From assembly GCA_010909165.1 (NCBI GenBank), contig VJWM01000118.1, forward strand, positions 1 through 64,000: 64,000 nucleotides of DNA, given 5' to 3'. The position numbers and the translations under genes are program-made. This stretch comes from Anthoceros angustus (Eukaryota; Streptophyta; Anthocerotopsida; Anthocerotales; Anthocerotaceae). Position 1 is the first letter of the stretch, and every line of letters starts with the position of its first letter. The notes under the pieces are model-generated. The model had not been told where the DNA came from. It did no database searches and worked only from the letters and a program-made list of their open reading frames with translations. Shown piece after piece: positions 1 through 11,000 of the stretch.

Positions 1-545
1 TCGTTGTAGGTCGAGGATTGGTGATTTTTGAGCAAAGGCAAGTGGTGTAGTCACGTAAGAGGAGAGTAGAGGGCGCTTTTGTTTAAGAGGCCGAGGTATT
101 GTGTCACCGCAAGTAGCGATTGTTTCCCCAAAACCCGATCGCTCACACAAGTCTCATGGGACTAAACCTAACGCATTTGCCAGTGGGATAAGTGCCGCCA
201 GAGGGGGGAAGCCTAAGCCCGGGTTTTCCTCCCACATCTACTAAAGCTCAAAAGCGAGTGGTGCTCGGTGGCTCCCTTTGTCAGTGTTACACCGCTCTTG
301 GCCTTCATGATCGTGGTCTCATCCTTTCTCACCCGCCACGAACCGGCATATGGTTATTGGGCTATTTCAGCGATTCAACATCGAAAACCATTTTGTCGAA
401 TGTATGTCTTTTGAAGAAACCCGCCAAAGACATCCTTGGTCGTTTAACGGCCACCGCAACAAGTGGGACTTGTGGCTCTTACTATGATATGCGCCAACCC
501 TCAGATTTCCAAACTCGTGAGGGAAACTTATCTCTTACTTCAAGT
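1..545. other. Left flank of the tandem array, no gene recognised
   Basis: This stretch is not found again in the window. The repeat that follows begins near 546, where the text becomes the same as after 19527 and 40337. A 123-codon open frame at 192-563 resembles no family I know and runs across the repeat boundary, so I do not call it a gene. Confidence 0.5.
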
Positions 546-894
546 CGATTACACTACTTTTAGTGTGTGTTCCTTAGCAAAGATATTTGGTCTTCTAATC
601 TTTGTTTGATCTACTTTCTTTGCTTTTACGCCTCCCAAATGTCACTTCATTCATGTTCTTGATTCATGTTCACATCATAGCCTCGTGACACGCCTAATGA
701 TCTATAAAGAAATAAATATAATAGTAATGAAAATAGTACTTAAAATACTAAAAATTTATATAAAACATAAATCATATACAAAAAAGAAATAGAACATATA
801 TTTAAAATAAACTGATATGTCACTTCAAGTTACTTGAAATAATATTTACGAATCTAATAGTATTTGCTACCTTGGTGTCGCATTTTATAATTCT

Positions 895-1075
895 TTGCAA
901 ACCGGTCTTATTCATGAAGTTTATATGAGAATTCTCCTTATGATCCTTCCGCAAAACCGGTCTTATTCATGAAGTTTATGAGAATTTGCTGCAAAGTTTT
1001 ACTTCTTCCTCTCAAATCCAAGAAAGACTTGTCACGCTTTACTTCTTTCTCTCAAATCCATAAAAGACTTGTCAT
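895..1075. repeat. Two short tandem duplications before the rRNA fragment
   Basis: An imperfect repeat of about 60 bp (ACCGGTCTTATTCATGAAG at about 901 and 955) is followed by a repeat of about 47 bp (CTCAAATCCA...AAGACTTGTCA at about 1012 and 1059). Both recur near 19870-20060 and 40690-40880. Confidence 0.7.
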
Positions 1076-1144
1076 ATTTAATGCTCTTATGTGCTTTGTT
1101 TTTTAGTATCTCGCACATTCCCTTTATCATCTAATGGTAGGCGC

Positions 1145-1291
1145 GAGAGCTTAACGAACAAGAGACGTATTAGGAAATATGAATATGACGAGACCAAGGG
1201 GGACCACCATCTAAGCCTAAGTATTTCTCAGTGACCAATAGCGTACAAGTATCGTGAGGGAAAGGTGAAAACAACCCTAGGAAAGGGAGTG
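1145..1291 (+). pseudogene. 23S-type LSU rRNA fragment (unit 1)
   Basis: Contains the conserved LSU block CGTGAGGGAAAGGTGAAAA (1254-1272), preceded by GTGACCAATAGCG and GACCACCATCTAAG-like text and followed by AACCCTAGG...GGGAGTG. The order and spacing match domain I of bacterial or organellar 23S rRNA; the nuclear 25S gene is worded differently here. At about 150 bp it is a fragment, probably from plastid or mitochondrial DNA. I cannot tell which organelle. Confidence 0.65.
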
Positions 1292-1540
1292 TTACTTAGA
1301 GTTACTTAAAATAGTATTTACTTAGATTAATATTACATATAGTCATTAAAATAGCATTTAAAATACTTAGTACTTGAAATAGTCGTTACTTGATTAAAGC
1401 TACCCATCTAAAAATGCCAATAAATCCCTTTTAAATAGGACTTCCCGCCATCGAAGTTTGTATAAACTTTTTTCTTAGTTACGTGACAAATAAACAAGGA
1501 TATAGATACGTTTGCACAAGAAGACGAAAGTCTGTTCAGC

Positions 1541-2354
1541 ATGAGTCATGCTTCAATGTCACTTGTAGCTTATTTGGCGCATCTTAGGGCGAGAGTGATG
1601 GAGTTTGAGGAGGATCGATCCGATGGACATTGATCGAATTACGAGGAGGGTGAGCTCTACTTGAGGAGGAAGAGTACGAGGAGGAGGACGACCACACGCC
1701 GAGAGTAGTGAAGGGTCCTTCGAGGATGATTACTACGTCAGCATGCTGGATCATGATTGGAAGCATACTCCACCTTCTCGCTCGCACCCTATCAACATCT
1801 AGAGGACATGGAAAAGGTACACATATATCAAGAGTCCATGGAACACTTATGCCCGCTTGTTTCCTATAGATTGTGTAGAACAACTCTTAGGCTGGGCTCG
1901 TTTAATCAATTCTACACCAAACCTCCTCTTGCAGGTATATTGTCCCCAAATCCCTAGGATGTAGACTCGATACGTGGAGTTATGGTGCTCGGGCATCCAC
2001 CAAGAAGAGGGCTGGATTTGGTTTATTGCCGAGACAACCCATGGGAAATCGACTCGCAGAGCCAAAGCCTCCTACATGTCTCATCTATTGAGGCGGAGTA
2101 TGAGGCACTCGCAGTTTAAGCAAGGCTCTCCAGCTCAACGCATTGAAGCTTAAAGCTCATGCCGATGATGAATTTGTAGTCCGGAGCTGGGAGGGCCAAG
2201 TACCTCGGACACAAAACTCAAAGATCCTTTGGGATCTACATATTGCGCCTTGGTCCGACTTAGGTTTTCAAGTCCTTTGAGATCAAGCAAGTTAGTCCTT
2301 ACGAGGGGTTGAAGCAAAGGCGCACTATCTTGCACCTGTGCTATTATATCTTAA
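1541..2354 (+). pseudogene. RNase H-domain gene, copy A of unit 1 (frames broken)
   Basis: Starts with ATGAGTCATGCTTC and ends in TCTTAA, parallel to the intact gene at 49828-50656. It keeps the acidic first exon, the intron and the RNase H exon (AEYEAL-like stretch near 2093), so it arose by DNA duplication and is not a retrocopy. Many 1-5 base indels break every frame; most lie at CG, CCGG or CTG/CAG sites, so the breaks may be sequencing error. An AT-rich block with a TTTAAATA element lies upstream at about 1300-1450. Confidence 0.7.
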
Positions 2355-2586
2355 GTGAGGTATCCCAACTGCATGTGACCTCAAAGAGATGGTGTAATTG
2401 CATTTCGAGATGTAATGCGAAGTTGTAGCGTTGTCCTTAGAGTTATTGTCGCTTAGCTATGAACAATGTCTAGGTAGAAATGGTTTGTCCACATAAAAGG
2501 GAATATGTCCGGAAATCGGGTTTTTGAGGGATTTTCTAATTGAAAAGTAGTGTTCACAAGCGCCGTGCCACAACTTGCGAACCACT

Positions 2587-2728
2587 TAGGTGTAGAAACC
2601 CTATATAGGTAGAAACCCCATATAGGTGTAGAAACCCTATATAGGTAGAAACCCTATATAGGTGTAGAAACCCCATATAGGTGTAGAAACCCTATATAGG
2701 TGTAGAAACCCCATATAGGTGTAGAAAC
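2587..2728. repeat. Minisatellite of about 19 bp, GTGTAGAAACCCTATATAG (unit 1)
   Basis: About eight head-to-tail copies, each holding AAACCCTA, the plant telomere word. Some copies read AAACCCCATA. It lies downstream of RNase H copy A. Confidence 0.9.
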
Positions 2729-2729
2729 G

Positions 2730-3550
2730 GATGTTGCTCACGCATAATTTTCATTCCGCAATAATATTATGCTTGCTTGGATATCCTTTTTGCCTAATGC
2801 CTTTGTGCCTAATTCTTTTATGGATGATTGGGAACATGTCCAGATCACACTTGTTCCTTCCAATGCCTCTCCTCTCTTACTTTGTATTGACTAGGCGGCA
2901 AGTGCGTTGGATCCGCTTCTCTTTTTACAATTTCGAGACAAGGCTTTAACTTTGAACCCGTCATGATGGGAAGAAGATCTTTCTATCGTGTGTGTGCATT
3001 GTATACATGAGCGATGAGTTAATGCTTGACTAGTATTGTTGGACATGGTTACACAACTATTTAGACTATTTCATCAAAAGCTTAGCATTTTGTTGAAAAG
3101 TAAGGAGGTGAACCCATCTACCATAAAAGACATCTTAGTAAGAAGAAGCAATTGAGCTCAATGTTTGTGCTTAATGGTCCATAGTGGATTTTTCTTCTTC
3201 TAAAAGCACTTGCAGCATGTTGGTTGTCATCACTCGCTTGTCACCTAAACATTGAAAGAGTTGTTTTATCCAAATTGTAGCAATTCTTTGGAGTCTTGAA
3301 TATATCAAGATAAAGAAGCCCAATAAATATGTACAATTGTCTTCACTGTGGCTACATATGAGAGAAGGCTATGCTCATGAGGGGCAAAGCACGGACCTGG
3401 ACTTTGGATTTCTCCCATGGGCTAGAATTACGTAACACACAAAAGGAGACTTGATAGAAACTTCCTTATTGCTCATAGAAAACATATATACATATACCAT
3501 GCATGAATAGTGAACCCGGATGCGCCCATAGACACAAAATTACAAGCCTC
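2730..3550. other. Conserved non-genic segment with possible decayed coding text
   Basis: Recurs at about 21655-22495, 42525-43085 and 43640-44480. Part of it reads on the plus strand as a peptide around MDDWEHVQITLVPS, and part on the minus strand as a 126-codon frame in unit 2 (22165-22545). Neither resembles a family I know and neither is intact in every copy. Confidence 0.4.
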
Positions 3551-3554
3551 GTAG

Positions 3555-3955
3555 CCGATTAGGGAAGTGAGTTAGTTCCTCCTTAATTGCACCGCAAAAT
3601 ACTCAAAGGGATTGAAAGATCCGCATAACATAGATTACTATGAGTGACTTCAAATCTTGTAAGGATGAGTTTGGTTAGGGAAGTTGAGTGTTTTCTCTCC
3701 TTAATTGCATCTTTCTTGCAAAATACTCAAAGGGATTGAAAGATCCGCATAACATAGATATTACTATGAGGCTAGCTTCAACAAATCTTGTAAGGGATGA
3801 TTTTGGTTTGGGGAAATGAGTAGTGTTAGTTTCTCTTCCTTAATTGCATTTTTCTTGCAAAATACTCAAAAGGGATTGAAAGCTCTGACATAACATAGAT
3901 ATTACTCTGGGGCTAGCTTCAACAAATCTTGTAAGGGATGAGTTTGGTAGCTATT
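3555..3955. repeat. Three tandem copies of a repeat of about 130 bp (unit 1)
   Basis: Each copy holds CTTAATTGCAT, CAAAATACTCAAA, GATTGAAAG, ACATAGATATTACT and CAACAAATCTTGTAAGG in that order. A diverged single copy lies at about 7089-7190 after the palindromic segment. Confidence 0.85.
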
Positions 3956-4081
3956 GTGAGGAAATATTACCGTAGTAGTGTCTGTCTGAGACATTGTGGA
4001 CTAGCCCGTGAGTATTCGAAATCAACAGGCTGCATCCAGAGTTCGATTAGTAGAGAGCCTCTACAATGGTTCGTCGTATAT

Positions 4082-4085
<4 letters not shown>

Positions 4086-4114
<29 letters not shown>
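4086..4114. repeat. TA dinucleotide tract (unit 1)
   Basis: About 14 TA repeats. The same tract is at about 23028-23060 (longer) and 44892-44925 (shorter and broken), so its length differs between units. Confidence 0.9.
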
Positions 4115-4117
<3 letters not shown>

Positions 4118-4605
4118 AAGGTAAGGAGTAAATAATGAAGAACAATAATAGCAATATTATATGTAAAATAAAACTTATATGTAGAATAGAGTAGACGTTA
4201 TTAATATACGAGATGGGAAACTTATATGTTACTTAAAGTTACTTGAAATAGTACATACTAAGATCAATATTACATACAAGAGTTAAAATAGCACTTAAAA
4301 TATTTCATACTTGTACAATAATAGGAATCATATATATTCAAAATACAACTTATATGTTACTTAAAATAGTATTTACTTAGATTAATATTATATATAGTAG
4401 TTAACTTGTACTTAAAATACTTAGTGCTTAAAATAGTCACTTGATAAAAGCTACCTTTCTAAAATGCCAATTCATCCCTTTAAATACGACTTCCGTGATC
4501 AAATATTGTAAAATCTTTTATTAGTTACATAACTAATAAATGGAAATACAAACACGCTTTGAACTTCCAACTTCCGAGAGCCAAGAAGACGAAGTCTCGC
4601 TCACC

Positions 4606-5419
4606 ATGAATCATGCTTCATCGCCATTTGTAGCTTATTTGGCGCATCTCGGGGCAAGAGTGATGGAGTTTGAGGAGGATCTGCACGATGGACATTGATC
4701 AATTACGAGGAGGGTGAGCCTACGGAGGAGGAAGAGTACGAGGAGGAGGACGACCACACGCCTGTAGAGTAGTGAAGGGTCCTTCGAGGATGATTACTAC
4801 GTCGCGGTGGATCATGATTGGAAGCATACTGCCACCTTCGCTTTCTCAGACCCTATCAACATCTAGAGGACATGGAAAAGGTACATATATCAAGAGTCCA
4901 TGGAACACTCTTATGCCCGCTTGTTTCCTATAGATTGTGTAGAACAACTCTTAGGGTCGGGCCTGCTTTCTAATCAATTCTACACCAAACCTCCTCTTGC
5001 AGTATATTGTCCCCAAATCCCTAGGACAGAGACCGACGTGGGAGTTATGGTGCTGGGGCATCCACCAAGAAGAGGGCTGGATTTGGTTTATTCTTTGAGA
5101 CAACCCACTGGGAAATCGATTCTCGCAGAGCCAAAGCCTCCTACATGTCTCATCTATTGAGGCGGAGTATGAGGCACTGCAGTTTAAGCAAGGCTCTCCA
5201 GCTCAATGCATTGAAGCTTAAAGCTCATGCCGATGACGATTTGTAGTCCGGAGCTATGGAGGGCGCCTGGCACCGGACACAAAACTCAAAGATCCTTTGG
5301 GATCTACATATTGCGCCTTGGTCCGACTTAGGTTTTCAAGTCCTTTGAGATCAAGCAAGTTAGTCCTTACGAGGGGTTGAAAAGGCGCACTATCTTGCAC
5401 CTGTGCTATTATATCTTAA
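4606..5419 (+). pseudogene. RNase H-domain gene, copy B of unit 1 (frames broken)
   Basis: Starts ATGAATCATGCTTC, with an Asn codon in place of the Ser codon of copy A, so A and B are separate lineages kept in every unit. Intron and RNase H exon are present and the copy ends in TAA at 5417-5419. Frame breaks are as in copy A. The AT-rich upstream block is at about 4190-4560. Confidence 0.7.
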
Positions 5420-5706
5420 GTGAGCTATCCCAACTATGTGTGACCTCAAAGAGATGGTGTACCAAGACTTTCGAGATGTAATCGAGAAGGAAGTTGTCCT
5501 TAGAGTTATTGTCGCTCATATGAGCAATGTCTAGGTAGAAATGGTTTGTCCACATAAAAGGGAATACGTCCGAAATTGGGTTTTTGAGGGATTTTCTAAT
5601 TGAAAAGTAGTGTTCACAAGCGTGCCACAACTTCATGAACCACTTAATCCTTATGTGTTGTATCCATGCCACACAAGCATTTCCGCTTGAAAATGGATCT
5701 GTTCTT

Positions 5707-5732
5707 GAGTGCACAAACTTGTTTGTGCACTC
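5707..5732. repeat. 26-bp near-perfect palindrome (unit 1)
   Basis: Arms GAGTGCACAAAC and GTTTGTGCACTC around a TT centre. The same sequence is at 24655-24680 and 47797-47822. It survives without a change in all three units, unlike the text around it. Confidence 0.9.
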
Positions 5733-7013
5733 ATATTAGTTATGCATATTAAATGCTTGATATTTTTAAACGAGGACACTTTATAAGGTTTTAGGGTTAA
5801 TGGAAAACTCTTGTTTTGGTAACATCTACCAACGCCAATAGTGCAAGAAGATCGCCTTTGTGGATCTACCCTAAGATCCAAGGATTATCGATTAAGAAAC
5901 ATCCTTCGGAGGTCCAGTGAAATGCAATGCCAAGTTCCGCCTCGCTTTGGTCCATTCCATTTATCGTGATCGGATATATCGAGTAGGATGGCTTGTACAC
6001 TTGATACGGTGCTTAGGTAGCGTTTGTTCCTCGCTTAACTCTAACCGATGCGCCGTTCCATCTCAAGTCTTCTCGCCAAGACAAAAGCATTGATGTCAAA
6101 TCCATGTGCACAAACAATAATATGATCAACCTCTAGCAAGGTGCCCAAACGACTTTTTGCTCTCTAGACATTACTCTTGTTTGCATCAATCGATGTGAGT
6201 GCTCAAACTTGGCGCACTGACATTAACCGACGCAACATGGTGCGCAAGCATGACCACTCTAGTGCAATGCTTCTTATTTTGGTTGTATTTAGTATGTTAT
6301 TTTTAGTAGCAAGTGCGGTTGTGCACTTGCCACAAAAATTTTGGCATTTTGTGCTTTTGTTTTGTGTTTTTGAGTTTTGTAGTTTGAAGGGTTCTGCTTT
6401 TGGCTTTCAACCCTCCTAAGCCTTCTAAGTGTATGTATGATATGTTAACCCATTTGTGCACCTCCTTTCCTTCTTGTCCTCATCGTTTTCTACCTTGAAC
6501 AATCATGACCTCCAAAGATCTTGAGATTTTTGGCGTGGGCCCAACAAGTGCGCCCCTATCAATCTCATTCTTTGCGCACGTGGAGCAAGAGTCTCGTCGA
6601 ATGATATTATCGCTCCAATGTCTAAGAGACAAGGTCAAGAAAATTTCCCAAAGGGAGAGTGGCAGACCACGTGCAAGGGGAAGATCTAGAGCGATGCGTA
6701 AACTTGTGAATAAATAAGGTCATTCACACGCAAGTAAAACAAAATTTTGGAACAAGTATAACATATCATCGTAATCATAAACTTTGAAAACCCTTCTATT
6801 TATTCATGAGGGTCACCCGAGAAACCCATTTCTACCAAGACACCCATATGAATCTTTTAGGGTTGTGCAGCGTTGTTTTGTGCATGTTTGGGACGAATGC
6901 CAAGGAGCCATGGTCAACGGTAAAAGAAAAACTTTGAGTGCTTCATCTATGCGTGGTGAGTCAGAGAGAGGTCTTCAAGCCATTGTTGAAGCAACTGTCT
7001 AATAGGTTCGCAT

Positions 7014-7043
7014 AGGTGTGCATAAGTGCACTTATGCACACCT
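7014..7043. repeat. 30-bp perfect palindrome (unit 1)
   Basis: Arms AGGTGTGCATAAGTG and CACTTATGCACACCT with no spacer. Exact copies are at 26002-26031 and 49084-49113. It shares the word GTGCAC with the 26-bp palindrome 1.3 kb to the left, so the two may bound one mobile or amplified segment. Confidence 0.9.
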
Positions 7044-7657
7044 CAAGATTAGAAATGACAAGTTTGACATTACTGCTTTTTTGTTGAGATGCGGGCATTG
7101 GGCATTGAAAGATTTGACGAGCATAGATATTACCCCGAGGCTAGCTTCAATAAATCTGTAAGGGATGAGTTTGGTTGCTCTAGATATGTGAGGAAGCTCA
7201 ACGTATCCGCCTTGGCATGGTTAAGGTGTCTGCCAGTGACTTTCGGACTAGCCCATAAGTGCTATGTCAGGTCCAAAGTAGGAAAGAGCTCCTCTTGTTG
7301 TTAAAGTCATCCTTACACACTTCTCTCAATATTATCCGCGAAAGTATGAAGAAGTTAATGCACCTTGATACGCCTTCCCACCGCACAACTCTAGGAGTTT
7401 AAAATAAAATTATATATTTATAATTATAGAAGTAAGAAGTAAATAATAAATTATAATATACAAATAATATATTTAAAATTATAAATATTAACTAAAGTTG
7501 TTTACAATATAATTACTACTTTATTTATATTCTATAAATATGACTTCCTGCAATCAAAGTTTATATTATTTTACGTAACTAATAAGCGAGGATATGGATC
7601 GTTTGAGCTTAAACTTCCGACTTCTCGCGAGGAAGAGCGGAGTATGAGGTAATCACC

Positions 7658-7917
7658 ATGAGTCATGCTTGATCACTTGCAGCTTATTTGACGCATTTCG
7701 GTAGCAGAGATGGAGTTTGAGGGGCATTTGACCGCAATGGATATTGATGAGCATTGCGAGGAGGAGCGTCTGGAGGAAGAGTACTGAGGGAGGAGGACAC
7801 GCCAGAGTAGTGAAGGGTCCTTGAGGGCGATTACTCATAGTCAAAGGTGGATCATGATTGAAGCATACTCGTCACCTTACGCACTTTACCCTATCAACAT
7901 CCGACGACATGGAAAAG
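7658..7917 (+). pseudogene. RNase H-domain gene, copy C of unit 1, first exon only
   Basis: Only the acidic first exon is present. Similarity to the intact gene stops at the splice donor (GAAAAG then GTACAT); what follows is the foreign text ending in AACATTTCCTGTTCTCAC. The same break is found in unit 2, so it predates the amplification. This copy is closest to the intact gene at 49828. Confidence 0.7.
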
Positions 7918-8049
7918 GTACATGTGCAAAAGCAATGGACATCTAATAGCTACAACATTTCCTGTTCTCACACGACTTGTTGTGGTGACCACATGGGTAC
8001 TCGGACCCCTCGAAAGGAGTGTTTTTGTTTTGTGTTTAAGTTGTGAGAA

Positions 8050-11000
8050 TCGTGTGGAGTTGGAATATAAGTAGGTTAGGAAATAAGAAAAGTGTACTAG
8101 AGCCTAGTAGGGGAAAGAGAGTCTAGTCCCCGATCACTGGGGAACCTCGGAGGTTGGGTACTGGTTGCTAGAGCCGTTGCTATGCAGGATCTGTTGCTAT
8201 GTGACAACCCGACAAAGAGCCCTGTTGTTGTGGTAGCAACCAAGTCGGAGTTATTTTCCGATAAATTCGGAGAAAACCTATTTGGGCGAATCACGGGGAA
8301 ATACCCGAGCAGGAAGTAAGCAAGGGGTCCTATTAGCAATTAAGTCCGGTGACGGAAGTGACGAGGTATCTTCACGAATCCAAGCGAGACTAAAAGGCGG
8401 CGCCGCGCACGAATCTCGGGCGTAGTGGTCGAGACCGAGCCAGGCCGGACAGTCCAAGGCGGGTGTCACAGTGGTCATGAGTACCAGTAGCGACAAACCT
8501 TTCGGAAAAAGACGGTTAAAGTAGCAGCTCGGGAGGATGCGGCTGGTGGCCGGCGGGAAGCCGGGCGAAGCCGCCGTCTGGCGGCACCAAGTTACGGTCG
8601 GTGGAAGGAGCCGAGGTGACGAGCTCAGCATGAAGGTCGGTGGAGAACGCATACAAGATGCAGCGTGGCTGAGCAATCGGAAATAAGCGAGCGCGCAAGT
8701 TACGCTAGCAGTAGTAAATGGCAGCGTCAGCTCTGGAGGAGGTCTGGAGTTCAGTCTTCTGTGCGGGAAGGAAGGCACAGTGAATTGGATAGGGCGTGAA
8801 GTGGTTGTAGGAGCCATGAGGATTGGTGAAAAAGTGGGGTGTGGTCGGGACAGGCGCGGTGGTGCACGCACCTAGGAGAAGCATCCTGAGGAAGTGATTC
8901 TTGTAACTAGAAGGCGGGGAGCGTGGTCCACGGCCATAAGGGGTCTGGGCATGGGAGATGGCCAGTGGGCAGGAGTAACACGATGGGAGAGGCAGCTGGA
9001 ATAATCAATGGCGGTCTGGAGCCTGAGATAGGGGCGAAGTGCACGAGTCACGTCTAGCGTGGTTGCAGGATACACCTCAAGCCTTACAGGCCGGTAATGG
9101 AGGCGTGACTGCAGTAGGCGGCGGCATGTTGGCGGTCGAGGAGGAGGGAGGTTCCAATTCCGAGTGGTCTGGGGGTCTTGAAGTCGGGACATAGAAAGCG
9201 AGGTTGGGAGGTTATGACTGCGTGTGGAATAAATCCAGGTCTTGAGGGTAGTCTCGACGTGCTTTCCGTGTTGTAGGATGAAAGGTACCAAGCCGAGGCA
9301 AGACCGAGTTAGTTTTGATGAATGAGGGAAATTGTGATTCCAGAATAAACGCCGTGGCACTCCCGCCACCGTGGGGTTGTACGAGCCGAGCAGTGCACTC
9401 CATAGGAGAGATTCTCCACCAAGCGCCTGGCTAAGTGGAAATTCGGATGAGTCGGCCCGAGAAGGCCGACACCAACAGAGGCATGAGGCTCAGGTGAAGT
9501 GGTGCTGGCGGTGCATCGCGATAGCCGGACTCTTGCTGAAACTCGAGCCACACAGTCGTGAAGCATGGCCCCTAAGAAGACCACTCCGTGGCCATTGAGG
9601 CCATATTGGCCCAATGGCCCAACATGGGCACCGGAGAGTGAAGGGTCTTTTGGTGGCTAAGCATCACTTGTCCTTCATGGACAAAAAGTGGTGCTACAAT
9701 AGCCCGGGTTTTTGGGAGTGTGTGGCACATGAGGGAGAAGGCCAGGGAAGGCAACACGAACCAACCCCGCACTGGAATATTCATTGTTCCAGTCCTATGA
9801 GAGGCTCAAGAGGAATGTGGTGGAATAATCATTGATCCTTTCTGAAGCCATCTCCCCAAAATTGCGGGAGGCCTGGCCATTGCTCCCACATTGTCTAGGG
9901 TGGAGAATGGCCGGGTCACCAACAAGTTAGACCCCGAGGGCCGGATTAGCCAGTGATCCCGTGCTCTCACTCACTAAGAAGCCGGAGCACACACGACCAT
10001 TTTCTGTCTTTCTCTATGAGGTGGTGAGAGGGTCCAAGATAGATTGGGCCAGGATGTTCTATGACACAAAGATGTGTGAGAGGGACCACTTGACCCTACC
10101 ATCACCTAGCCCTCACTATCTCCCTTCTTAATCCACGTTTTGACCATGCCAAGTTGGAGGGGAATGGAGATGGTCTCACCTTTCCATGCCTGGAGGCCGT
10201 GTTTGAAAGAAGGAAGCCCAAAGAGGAGTCGAGGAAGAGGCCATCTCTGGGCACCGGGAGTGAAGATGAGAAGTCCAAGTGTCCATGAAGAGGAATGTGG
10301 CGCTAAGGTAGCATGCTAACAAAGCAACCGGAGTTGCTAAGACCCCAACAGCACCAAGAGAGGTCGGGGAGCAACAGGGACTCCAACCACCCTAGAGCCA
10401 CAAGAGCACGACGGGAGCTCACCGGACAAGTGGAAAGGCCAGGCAGCACCGGCTCAGAGCCTGTGGGCCGGGAAACCACAGTCAGGAGGAATCACCAACC
10501 TTGGGCACGCCGAAATGATCCGAGAAAGTCACTGCTCAAGGGTGACCTCAAGTATAAGTGTCGCAGAGCCGGGCCATACAGACAGGAAGGAGGGAACCCA
10601 TCCCAAGAAGGTTTGGGGCCTAACATCACCCTACAAGAGTTGGTCTCAGCTATGGCACGCACTGTGGTGATGGAGGACCGATAGCTCGTCCTCTTGTTAG
10701 GTTTACAGCAGCAAGGGAAGCAGGGGAGCAGCAAAGGAGCTGAGATGAAGAAGGAGAAGGAGGTCTTGAGGGACGCCTAGGTAGCATGGAAGTGGAAATT
10801 AAGGAAGGTCCGAGAAGAGTTGCAGCAAGACCAAGGATCGTGAAACCCTCATGGTGCCTCCTGACACAAAGCACCATAGGAGAGTCGCACGTCATCTCGT
10901 ATGCACGTGCAGCCGAAACTGGATGCCTCACGAGCGCCACAAGAAGGAGAGGGACGAGGCAAGGAAAGGTCGGAAGGAGGCCAAGAGGGCTGGATTGCAA

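Larger units (their letters stand above)
5640..7400. other. Palindrome-bounded segment of unknown nature
   Basis: Recurs at about 24590-26370 and 47720-49470. It starts just after the RNase H copy B 3' flank and holds the 26-bp palindrome near its left end and the 30-bp palindrome near its right end. Several GTGCAC words and a CACTTGCC/GGCAAGTG-like pair lie between. No frame longer than about 80 codons is conserved in all units. It could be a non-autonomous DNA element; I see no transposase and no clear target duplication. Confidence 0.4.

Noticed and set aside
192-563. 123-codon open frame at the left edge
   Set aside because: No recognisable family, crosses the repeat boundary, and is not conserved before units 2 or 3.
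3990-4075. tRNA-like text (AGAGTTCGATTAGTAGAGAGCC)
   Set aside because: The TTCGATT word is present but no cloverleaf arms could be paired around it.
8278-9369. Long minus-strand frames (up to 197 codons) in the gag-like block
   Set aside because: They lie antisense to charged coiled-coil text, are rich in Pro/Ser/Arg as shadows of GC-rich sequence are, and are not kept in unit 2.
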